A DNA stretch of 64,000 nt from Dermacentor variabilis (lineage: Eukaryota > Arthropoda > Arachnida > Ixodida > Ixodidae): positions 1,984,001 to 2,048,000 of the forward strand of contig NW_027460401.1 in NCBI RefSeq assembly GCF_050947875.1, given 5' to 3'. Below the pieces are notes generated by a model. It was not told the DNA's origin and did no database searches. It was given only the letters and a program-made list of their open reading frames with translations. This document shows positions 1 through 10,100 of the stretch, one piece after another. A program made the position numbers and the translations under genes. Position 1 is the stretch's first letter. Each line of letters begins with the position of its first letter.

Positions 1-848
1 CTGGTGTTTGTTCCCTCACCCAATCTGCTATTTTCTTATCCCTTAACGGTACACTCATCATTCTTCTTTCCACAGCTCGTCGTGTCTTTATATATAACTC
101 TCATATAATAAAAAAAGCGGCATAAAGGAAAATTCACTTAGTAGAATTACTAGCTTTCTTTACTTACGTTAAACCCAACAAACTTCATGAAAATGGGTGA
201 AGTGGTTGCCATAAAAAAGAAACTTTACTGGTTCCAAGTATTTACATATAGAAGCGTTCTAGCTAAATTCCTCTAAAGGAAAATGGCGCAGCGTGGCGGC
301 CCAGTGGGATGTTTCGGCCGCAGCTCGATTCTGCGATCGCGAGGCACCCATGGGACGGCAGATCTTACGGACACCACAGATAATTAGAGAACATGCCAAT
401 GGCTTTACTGAATTATGCAGACAAAAAAATGCGACATAGTTCCGGAAGTAATGTGAAAGCAAGTCGAAGGCACGAGTAAAAATTGTTGTAATTGTCGGAA
501 TAACTCTAATGAGTAAACAAATAAGGACGGAAACATTTTCGTCATCGTAACGGGAACGTTCCTCATTGCTGCAAACATTTTACATTTCTAACATTTCCCA
601 AATATCATTGAAAAGAAAATCCCACCTCATTTTATAACAAATGAGCACTGAATATTAGGGATATCACAGCGTTCGTGTGAGCGGTTACGCCGCGAACGCA
701 GGTGGAAAGCCCCGATGTCGGCCATAATATCGCCGACTTGCTGCGTGTAGGCGGATATCCACGACTCGAGAGGCGCGGTAAGTATACTTGTGCAAAATGG
801 ATGGACGGTGACATCGCGATTTTTTGTATTCGCCTAATGCTATTAGGA

Positions 849-865
849 TCTTATGATTGGCCTTC
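849..865 (+). repeat. 17-bp direct repeat, copy 1
   Basis: The 17-base sequence TCTTATGATTGGCCTTC occurs here and again exactly at 1302-1318, 453 bases downstream, both on the plus strand. The bases beyond the shared core differ (TTACTG against GTAAGC). Its meaning is unknown. A 17-base exact match within 1.4 kb is unlikely by chance, so it may be a remnant of a duplicated element. Confidence 0.75.
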
Positions 866-1020
866 TTACTGTCTGGCCGCCTCGACTAATGTGTTACGGG
901 AAACCACAATCAACTCTTGCGGACCGCTGTGTACAGCGTAGACATATGTATTACAGAGCCCCAAGCTGAATACGTAATTAGTTAAATTTCTTAGGTGTTA
1001 CGTGCAAAAACCACGATATT

Positions 1021-1057
1021 ATTATTAGGCGCGCAGAAATTCGGGCGCCGGAATAAT
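1021..1057. repeat. Imperfect inverted repeat (hairpin)
   Basis: ATTATT (1021-1026) pairs with AATAAT (1052-1057), and GGCGC (1028-1032) pairs with GCGCC (1045-1049), around a 12-base loop. The stem is interrupted by one base on the left and two on the right. It is short and could be chance, but three other inverted repeats lie within the next 400 bases. Confidence 0.45.
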
Positions 1058-1158
1058 TTTGATCAGATGGAACTATTTAGCGTGCAAACAATGCATGGTA
1101 CACGAGGGTTCTTGCATTCCGCCCCCTTCAGAATGCGGCCATTGTGGCCTCCTCGTGC

Positions 1159-1204
1159 TCAATGGCTATGGCATTCCGTGCACACGGAATGCCATAGCCA
1201 TTGA
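1159..1204. repeat. Near-perfect 46-bp palindrome
   Basis: The arms are 1159-1180 and 1183-1204: 22 bases each, fully complementary, separated only by CA at 1181-1182. The left arm contains GGCTATGGCATTCC and the right arm GGAATGCCATAGCC. As RNA, this would need a few base pairs opened to form a loop. As DNA it could extrude a cruciform. It is not flanked by an obvious target-site duplication. Nothing identifies it as a known element. A small fold-back insertion, or a recent inverted duplication at a replication fork, are both possible. Confidence 0.9.
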
Positions 1205-1301
1205 ACCACCGCGATGGGTTTGTCATCCTAGTGTTAACAGCGCAAAACGTAGACGGGGCACGAGACGACAAGACGACACCACAAGCGCTGCGATTTCAGT
1301 T

Positions 1302-1318
1302 TCTTATGATTGGCCTTC
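1302..1318 (+). repeat. 17-bp direct repeat, copy 2
   Basis: Exact second copy of the sequence at 849-865. It lies about 130 bases before the first satellite monomer and just ahead of the inverted repeat at 1349-1425. Confidence 0.75.
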
Positions 1319-1348
1319 GTAAGCGGGAGACACACGGTCCGATTCGCT

Positions 1349-1425
1349 GTCCGATCCGGCGTCCGACGCGCCGGAACGGCAGCCGGAATCGAGGTGTTTT
1401 GCGGTGCCGAAGCGCCGGATCGGAC
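1349..1425. repeat. Inverted repeat with 13-bp perfect arms next to the array edge
   Basis: GTCCGATCCGGCG (1349-1361) is the exact reverse complement of CGCCGGATCGGAC (1413-1425). An outer, shorter pair also exists: CGATTC at 1340-1345 against GAATCG at 1386-1391. The intervening 51 bases are very G+C- and CpG-rich. The right arm ends 21 bases before the first satellite base. No function is evident. It may be the end of a decayed foldback element or a junction feature. Confidence 0.75.
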
Positions 1426-1688
1426 GTCCAGCGTGCGACAAACCGTATCACGTATAATACCTAACTTTCAAGTAAGCTCTTCAGTTCGCGCGGCCAGCTC
1501 TGCTTTGCGCTACTGTTTCCACTAAGCAGTTCGGTTCGCGCTGCCAGCTCTGCTTCGGGCAACTGTTTCCCGTAAATGGTTGGCGCGGCTCGCTTCGCGC
1601 TATGGAAAATCACGTATAATACCTAACTTTCAAGTAAGCTCTGCATTTCGCGCGGCCAGCTCTGATTTGCGCTACTGTTTCCACTAAG

Positions 1689-4147
1689 CAGTTCGGTTCG
1701 CGCGGCCAGCTCTGCTTCGGGCAACTGTTTCCCGTAAATGGTTGGCGCGGCTCGCTTCGCGCTATGGAAAATCACGTATAATACCTAACTTTCAAGTAAG
1801 CTCTGCATTTCGCGCGGCCAGCTCTGCTTTGCGCTACTGTTTCCACTAAACAGTTCGGTTCGCGCGGCCAGCTCTGCTTCGGGCAACTGTTTCCCGTAAA
1901 TGGTTGGCGCGGCTCGCTTCGCGCTATGGAAAATCACGTATAATACCTAACTTTCAAGTAAGCTCTGCATTTCGCGCGGCCAGCTCTGCTTTGCGCTACT
2001 GTTTCCACTAATCAGTTCGGTTCGCGCTGCCAGCTCTGCTTTGAGCTACTGTTTCCCGTAAATGGTTGGCACGGCTCGCTTCGCGCTATGGAAAATCACG
2101 TATAATTCCTAACTTTCAAGTAAGCTCTGCATTTCGCGCGGCCAGCTCTGCTTTGCGCTACTGTTTCCACTAAACAGTTCGGTTCGCGCTGCCAGCTCTG
2201 CTTCGGCCTACTCTTTCCCGTAAATGGCTGGCGCGGCTCGCTTCGCGCTATGGAAAATCACGTATAATTCCTAACTTTCAAGTAAGCTCTGCATTTCGCG
2301 CGGCCAGCTCTGCTTTGCGCTACTGTTTCCACTAAACAGTTCGGTTCGCGCGGCCAGCTCTGCTTCGGGCAACTGTTTCCCGTAAATGGTTGGCGCGGCT
2401 CGCTTCGCGCTATGGAAAATCACGTATAATACCTAACTTTCAAGTAAGCTCTGCATTTCGCGCGGCCAGCTCTGCTTTGCGCTACTGTTTCCACTAAACA
2501 GTTCGGTTCGCGCGGCCAGCTCTGCTTTGGGCTATTGTTTCCCGTAAATGGTTGGCGCGGCTCGCTTCGCGCTATGGAAAATCACGTATAATACCTAACT
2601 TTCAAGTAAGCTCTGCATTTCGCGCGGCCAGCTCTGCTTTGCGCTACTGTTTCCACTAAACAGTTCGGTTCGCGCGGCCAGCTCTGCTTCGGGCAACTGT
2701 TTCCCGTAAATGGTTGGCGCGGCTCGCTTCGCGCTATGGAAAATCACGTATAATACCTAACTTTCAAGTAAGCTCTGCATTTCGCGCGGCCAGCTCTGCT
2801 TTGCGCTACTGTTTCCACTAAACAGTTCGGTTCGCGCGGCCAGCTCTGCTTCGGGCAACTGTTTCCCGTAAATGGTTGGCGCGGCTCGCTTCGCGCTATG
2901 GAAAATCACGTATAATACCTAACTTTCAAGTAAGCTCTGCATTTCGCGCGGCCAGCTCTGCTTTGCGCTACTGTTTCCACTAAGCAGTTCGGTTCGCGCG
3001 GCCAGCTCTGCTTCGGGCAACTGTTTCCCGTAAATGGTTGGCGCGGCTCGCTTCGCGCTATGGAAAATCACGTATAATACCTAACTTTCAAGTAAGCTCT
3101 GCATTTCGCGCGGCCAGCTCTGCTTTGCGCTACTGTTTCCACTAAACAGTTCGGTTCGCGCGGCCAGCTCTGCTTCGGGCAACTGTTTCCCGTAAATGGT
3201 TGGCGCGGCTCGCTTCGCGCTATGGAAAATCACGTATAATACCTAACTTTCAAGTAAGCTCTGCATTTCGCGCGGCCAGCTCTGCTTTGCGCTACTGTTT
3301 CCACTAAACAGTTCGGTTCGCGCGGCCAGCTCTGCTTCGGGCAACTGTTTCCCGTAAATGGTTGGCGCGGCTCGCTTCGCGCTATGGAAAATCACGTATA
3401 ATACCTAACTTTCAAGTAAGCTCTGCATTTCGCGCGGCCAGCTCTGCTTTGCGCTACTGTTTCCACTAATCAGTTCGGTTCGCGCTGCCAGCTCTGCTTT
3501 GAGCTACTGTTTCCCGTAAATGGTTGGCACGGCTCGCTTCGCGCTATGGAAAATCACGTATAATTCCTAACTTTCAAGTAAGCTCTGCATTTCGCGCGGC
3601 CAGCTCTGCTTTGCGCTACTGTTTCCACTAAACAGTTCGGTTCGCGCTGCCAGCTCTGCTTCGGCCTACTCTTTCCCGTAAATGGCTGGCGCGGCTCGCT
3701 TCGCGCTATGGAAAATCACGTATAATTCCTAACTTTCAAGTAAGCTCTGCATTTCGCGCGGCCAGCTCTGCTTTGCGCTACTGTTTCCACTAAACAGTTC
3801 GGTTCGCGCGGCCAGCTCTGCTTCGGGCAACTGTTTCCCGTAAATGGTTGGCGCGGCTCGCTTCGCGCTATGGAAAATCACGTATAATACCTAACTTTCA
3901 AGTAAGCTCTGCATTTCGCGCGGCCAGCTCTGCTTTGCGCTACTGTTTCCACTAAACAGTTCGGTTCGCGCGGCCAGCTCTGCTTTGGGCTATTGTTTCC
4001 CGTAAATGGTTGGCGCGGCTCGCTTCGCGCTATGGAAAATCACGTATAATACCTAACTTTCAAGTAAGCTCTGCATTTCGCGCGGCCAGCTCTGCTTTGC
4101 GCTACTGTTTCCACTAAACAGTTCGGTTCGCGCGGCCAGCTCTGCTT
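1689..4147 (+). repeat. Nine-monomer (1458-bp) higher-order repeat
   Basis: Positions 1689-2689 recur at 3147-4147, an offset of 1458 bases, exactly nine monomers of 162. The match is recognised by rare variants kept in order: TAATCAG with 'CTTTGAGCTACTG', then 'CGGCCTACTCTTTCCCG' followed by AAATGGCTGG (2221 and 3679), then 'GGGCTATTG'. It ends on the left at 1688/3146 (G against A) and on the right at 2690/4148 (C against T). A further copy of the same variant series appears near 7645-8371, because the right copy lies inside the 4224-bp duplication. Confidence 0.85.
1763..1924 (+). repeat. Reference satellite monomer (A-B1-B2 structure)
   Basis: A representative 162-bp unit. Segment A is split by the chosen start: 1911-1924 (GGCTCGCTTCGCGC) of one unit plus 1763-1810 of the next, 62 bases in all and A+T-rich in its middle. 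B1 is 1811-1860 and B2 is 1861-1910, each 50 bases, both beginning CGCGCGGCCAGCTCTGCTT. By direct comparison B1 and B2 agree at 39 of 50 positions. B1 is marked by TTGCGCTAC and CCACTAAACAG; B2 by TCGGGCAAC and CCCGTAAATGG. Segment A also starts GCGCGGC-TCGCTT-CGCTA and ends AGCTCTGCATTT, resembling B, so the monomer may be a trimer of an old unit of roughly 50 bases. The unit holds about 16 CpG sites and is about 53% GC. Confidence 0.95.
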
Positions 4148-7100
4148 TGGGCTATTGTTTCCCGTAAATGGTTGGCGCGGCTCGCTTCGCGCTATGGAAA
4201 ATCACGTATAATACCTAACTTTCAAGTAAGCTCTGCATTTCGCGCGGCCAGCTCTGCTTTGCGCTACTGTTTCCACTAAACAGTTCGGTTCGCGCGGCCA
4301 GCTCTGCTTCGGGCAACTGTTTCCCGTAAATGGTTGGCGCGGCTCGCTTCGCGCTATGGAAAATCACGTATAATACCTAACTTTCAAGTAAGCTCTGCAT
4401 TTCGCGCGGCCAGCTCTGCTTTGCGCTACTGTTTCCACTAAACAGTTCGGTTCGCGCGGCCAGCTCTGCTTTGGGCTACTGTTTCCCGTAAATGGTTGGC
4501 ACGGCTCCCTTCACGTTATGGAAAATCACGTATAATTCCTAACTTTCAAGTAAGCTCTGCATTTCGCGCGGCCAGCTCTGCTTCGGGCAACTGTTTCCCG
4601 TAAATGGTTGGCGCGGCTCGCTTCGCGCTATGGAAAATCACGTATAATACCTAACTTTCAAGTAAGCTCTGCATTTCGCGCGGCCAGCTCTGCTTTGCGC
4701 TACTGTTTCCACTAAACAGTTCGGTTCGCGCGGCCAGCTCTGCTTCGGGCAACTGTTTCCCGTAAATGGTTGGCGCGGCTCGCTTCGCGCTATGGAAAAT
4801 CACGTATAATACCTAACTTTCAAGTAAGCTCTGCATTTCGCGCGGCCAGCTCTGCTTTGCGCTACTGTTTCCACTAAACAGTTCGGTTCGCGCGGCCAGC
4901 TCTGCTTTGGGCTATTGTTTCCCGTAAATGGTTGGCGCGGCTCGCTTCGCGCTATGGAAAATCACGTATAATACCTAACTTTCAAGTAAGCTCTGCATTT
5001 CGCGCGGCCAGCTCTGCTTTGCGCTACTGTTTCCACTAATCAGTTCGGTTCGCGCTGCCAGCTCTGCTTTGGGCTATTGTTTCCCGTAAATGGTTGGCAC
5101 GGCTCCCTTCACGTTATGGAAAATCACGTATAATTCCTAACTTTCAAGTAGGCTCTGCATTTCGCGCGGCCAGCTCTGCTTTGCGCTACTGTTTCCACTA
5201 AGCAGTTCGGTTCGCTCTGCCAGCTCTGCTTCGGGCAACTGTTTCCCGTAAATGGTTGGCGCGGCTCGCTTCGCGCTATGGAAAATCACGTATAATACCT
5301 AACTTTCAAGTAAGCTCTGCATTTCGCGCGGCCAGCTCTGCTTTGCGCTACTGTTGCCACTAAACAGTTCGGTTCGCGCGGCCAGCTCTGCTTTGGGCTA
5401 TTGTTTCCCGTAAATGGTTGGCACGGCTTCCTTCGCGTTATGGAAAATCACGTATAATACCTAACTTTCAAGTAAGCTCTTCAGTTCGCGCGGCCAGCTC
5501 TGCTTTGCGCTACTGTTTCCACTAAGCAGTTCGGTTCGCTCTGCCTGCTCTGCTTCGGGCAACTGTTTCCCGTAAATGGTTGGCGCGGCTCGCTTCGCGC
5601 TATGGAAAATCACGTATAATTCCTAACTTTCAAGTAGGCTCTGCATTTCGCGCGGCCAGCTCTGATTTGCGCTACTGTTTCCCGTAAATGGTTGGCACGG
5701 CTCCCTTCGCGCTATGGAAAATCACGTATAATACCTAACTTTCAAGTAAGCTCTTCAGTTCGCGCGGCCAGCTCTGCTTTGCGCTACTGTTTCCACTAAG
5801 CAGTTCGGTTCGCGCGGCCAGCTCTGCTTCGGGCAACTGTTTCCCGTAAATGGTTGGCGCGGCTCGCTTCGCGCTATGGAAAATCACGTATAATACCTAA
5901 CTTTCAAGTAAGCTCTGCATTTCGCGCGGCCAGCTCTGCTTTGCGCTACTGTTTCCACTAAGCAGTTCGGTTCGCTCTGCCAACTCTGCTTCGGGCAACT
6001 GTTTCCCGTAAATGGTTGGCGCGGCTCGCTTCGCGCTATGGAAAATCACGTATAATACCTAACTTTCAAGTAAGCTCTGCATTTCGCGCGGCCAGCTCTG
6101 CTTTGCGCTACTGTTTCCACTAAACAGTTCGGTTCGCGCGGCCAGCTCTGCTTCGGGCAACTGTTTCCCGTAAATGGTTGGCGCGGCTCGCTTCGCGCTA
6201 TGGAAAATCACGTATAATACCTAACTTTCAAGTAAGCTCTGCATTTCGCGCGGCCAGCTCTGCTTTGCGCTACTGTTTCCACTAAGCAGTTCGGTTCGCT
6301 CTGCCAGCTCTGCTTCGGGCAACTGTTTCCCGTAAATGGTTGGCGCGGCTCCCTTCACGTTATGGAAAATCACGTATAATACCTAACTTTCAAGTAAGCT
6401 CTGCACTTCGCGCGGCCAGCTCTGCTTTGCGCTACTGTTTCCACTAAACAGTTCGGTTCGCGCGGCCAGCTCTGCTTCGGGCAACTGTTTCCCGTAAATG
6501 GTTGGCGCGGCTCGCTTCGCGCTATGGAAAATCACGTATAATACCTAACTTTCAAGTAAGCTCTGCACTTCGCGCGGCCAGCTCTGCTTTGCGCTACTGT
6601 TTCCACTAAACAGTTCGGTTCGCTCTGCCTGCTCTGCTTCGGGCAACTGTTTCCCGTAAATGGTTGGCGCGGCTCGCTTCGCGCTATGGAAAATCACGTA
6701 TAATTCCTAACTTTCAAGTAGGCTCTGCATTTCGCGCGGCCAGCTCTGATTTGCGCTACTGTTTCCCGTAAATGGTTGGCACGGCTCCCTTCGCGCTATG
6801 GAAAATCACGTATAATACCTAACTTTCAAGTAAGCTCTTCAGTTCGCGCGGCCAGCTCTGCTTTGCGCTACTGTTTCCACTAAGCAGTTCGGTTCGCGCG
6901 GCCAGCTCTGCTTCGGGCAACTGTTTCCCGTAAATGGTTGGCGCGGCTCGCTTCGCGCTATGGAAAATCACGTATAATACCTAACTTTCAAGTAAGCTCT
7001 GCATTTCGCGCGGCCAGCTCTGCTTTGCGCTACTGTTTCCACTAAGCAGTTCGGTTCGCTCTGCCAACTCTGCTTCGGGCAACTGTTTCCCGTAAATGGT

Positions 7101-10100
7101 TGGCGCGGCTCGCTTCGCGCTATGGAAAATCACGTATAATACCTAACTTTCAAGTAAGCTCTGCATTTCGCGCGGCCAGCTCTGCTTTGCGCTACTGTTT
7201 CCACTAAACAGTTCGGTTCGCGCGGCCAGCTCTGCTTCGGGCAACTGTTTCCCGTAAATGGTTGGCGCGGCTCGCTTCGCGCTATGGAAAATCACGTATA
7301 ATACCTAACTTTCAAGTAAGCTCTGCATTTCGCGCGGCCAGCTCTGCTTTGCGCTACTGTTTCCACTAAACAGTTCGGTTCGCGCGGCCAGCTCTGCTTC
7401 GGGCAACTGTTTCCCGTAAATGGTTGGCGCGGCTCCCTTCACGTTATGGAAAATCACGTATAATACCTAACTTTCAAGTAAGCTCTGCACTTCGCGCGGC
7501 CAGCTCTGCTTTGCGCTACTGTTTCCACTAAACAGTTCGGTTCGCGCGGCCAGCTCTGCTTCGGGCAACTGTTTCCCGTAAATGGTTGGCGCGGCTCGCT
7601 TCGCGCTATGGAAAATCACGTATAATACCTAACTTTCAAGTAAGCTCTGCATTTCGCGCGGCCAGCTCTGCTTTGCGCTACTGTTTCCACTAATCAGTTC
7701 GGTTCGCGCTGCCAGCTCTGCTTTGAGCTACTGTTTCCCGTAAATGGTTGGCACGGCTCGCTTCGCGCTATGGAAAATCACGTATAATTCCTAACTTTCA
7801 AGTAAGCTCTGCATTTCGCGCGGCCAGCTCTGCTTTGCGCTACTGTTTCCACTAAACAGTTCGGTTCGCGCTGCCAGCTCTGCTTCGGCCTACTCTTTCC
7901 CGTAAATGGCTGGCGCGGCTCGCTTCGCGCTATGGAAAATCACGTATAATTCCTAACTTTCAAGTAAGCTCTGCATTTCGCGCGGCCAGCTCTGCTTTGC
8001 GCTACTGTTTCCACTAAACAGTTCGGTTCGCGCGGCCAGCTCTGCTTCGGGCAACTGTTTCCCGTAAATGGTTGGCGCGGCTCGCTTCGCGCTATGGAAA
8101 ATCACGTATAATACCTAACTTTCAAGTAAGCTCTGCATTTCGCGCGGCCAGCTCTGCTTTGCGCTACTGTTTCCACTAAACAGTTCGGTTCGCGCGGCCA
8201 GCTCTGCTTTGGGCTATTGTTTCCCGTAAATGGTTGGCGCGGCTCGCTTCGCGCTATGGAAAATCACGTATAATACCTAACTTTCAAGTAAGCTCTGCAT
8301 TTCGCGCGGCCAGCTCTGCTTTGCGCTACTGTTTCCACTAAACAGTTCGGTTCGCGCGGCCAGCTCTGCTTTGGGCTATTGTTTCCCGTAAATGGTTGGC
8401 GCGGCTCGCTTCGCGCTATGGAAAATCACGTATAATACCTAACTTTCAAGTAAGCTCTGCATTTCGCGCGGCCAGCTCTGCTTTGCGCTACTGTTTCCAC
8501 TAAACAGTTCGGTTCGCGCGGCCAGCTCTGCTTCGGGCAACTGTTTCCCGTAAATGGTTGGCGCGGCTCGCTTCGCGCTATGGAAAATCACGTATAATAC
8601 CTAACTTTCAAGTAAGCTCTGCATTTCGCGCGGCCAGCTCTGCTTTGCGCTACTGTTTCCACTAAACAGTTCGGTTCGCGCGGCCAGCTCTGCTTTGGGC
8701 TACTGTTTCCCGTAAATGGTTGGCACGGCTCCCTTCACGTTATGGAAAATCACGTATAATTCCTAACTTTCAAGTAAGCTCTGCATTTCGCGCGGCCAGC
8801 TCTGCTTCGGGCAACTGTTTCCCGCAAATGGTTGGCGCGGCTCGCTTCGCGCTATGGAAAATCACGTATAATACCTAACTTTCAAGTAAGCTCTGCATTT
8901 CGCGCGGCCAGCTCTGCTTTGCGCTACTGTTTCCACTAAACAGTTCGGTTCGCGCGGCCAGCTCTGCTTCGGGCAACTGTTTCCCGTAAATGGTTGGCGC
9001 GGCTCGCTTCGCGCTATGGAAAATCACGTATAATACCTAACTTTCAAGTAAGCTCTGCATTTCGCGCGGCCAGCTCTGCTTTGCGCTACTGTTTCCACTA
9101 AACAGTTCGGTTCGCGCGGCCAGCTCTGCTTTGGGCTATTGTTTCCCGTAAATGGTTGGCGCGGCTCGCTTCGCGCTATGGAAAATCACGTATAATACCT
9201 AACTTTCAAGTAAGCTCTGCATTTCGCGCGGCCAGCTCTGCTTTGCGCTACTGTTTCCACTAATCAGTTCGGTTCGCGCTGCCAGCTCTGCTTTGGGCTA
9301 TTGTTTCCCGTAAATGGTTGGCACGGCTCCCTTCACGTTATGGAAAATCACGTATAATTCCTAACTTTCAAGTAGGCTCTGCATTTCGCGCGGCCAGCTC
9401 TGCTTTGCGCTACTGTTTCCACTAAGCAGTTCGGTTCGCTCTGCCAGCTCTGCTTCGGGCAACTGTTTCCCGTAAATGGTTGGCGCGGCTCGCTTCGCGC
9501 TATGGAAAATCACGTATAATACCTAACTTTCAAGTAAGCTCTGCATTTCGCGCGGCCAGCTCTGCTTTGCGCTACTGTTGCCACTAAACAGTTCGGTTCG
9601 CGCGGCCAGCTCTGCTTTGGGCTATTGTTTCCCGTAAATGGTTGGCACGGCTTCCTTCGCGTTATGGAAAATCACGTATAATACCTAACTTTCAAGTAAG
9701 CTCTTCAGTTCGCGCGGCCAGCTCTGCTTTGCGCTACTGTTTCCACTAAGCAGTTCGGTTCGCTCTGCCTGCTCTGCTTCGGGCAACTGTTTCCCGTAAA
9801 TGGTTGGCGCGGCTCGCTTCGCGCTATGGAAAATCACGTATAATTCCTAACTTTCAAGTAGGCTCTGCATTTCGCGCGGCCAGCTCTGATTTGCGCTACT
9901 GTTTCCCGTAAATGGTTGGCACGGCTCCCTTCGCGCTATGGAAAATCACGTATAATACCTAACTTTCAAGTAAGCTCTTCAGTTCGCGCGGCCAGCTCTG
10001 CTTTGCGCTACTGTTTCCACTAAGCAGTTCGGTTCGCGCGGCCAGCTCTGCTTCGGGCAACTGTTTCCCGTAAATGGTTGGCGCGGCTCGCTTCGCGCTA

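Larger units (their letters stand above)
1..1446. other. Non-satellite left flank, no gene recognised
   Basis: This stretch does not contain the satellite monomer. The first roughly 650 bases are A+T-rich, with short A and T runs. From about 660 to 1446 it becomes G+C- and CpG-richer and contains several inverted repeats, listed separately. The open frames here are all shorter than 90 codons, overlap one another in different frames and show no domain, signal peptide or motif I recognise, so I call no gene. The satellite begins abruptly at about 1447, where the sequence joins the middle of segment A (the 'ATCACGTATAAT' part) rather than a monomer start. I see no target-site duplication or transposon end at that junction. 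The flank could be the true edge of the array or an island between arrays. Confidence 0.8.

Noticed and set aside
259..1525. Seven short open frames in the left flank
   Set aside because: All are under 90 codons, they overlap in different frames and on both strands, and several run through the palindrome or into the satellite. None shows a protein motif.
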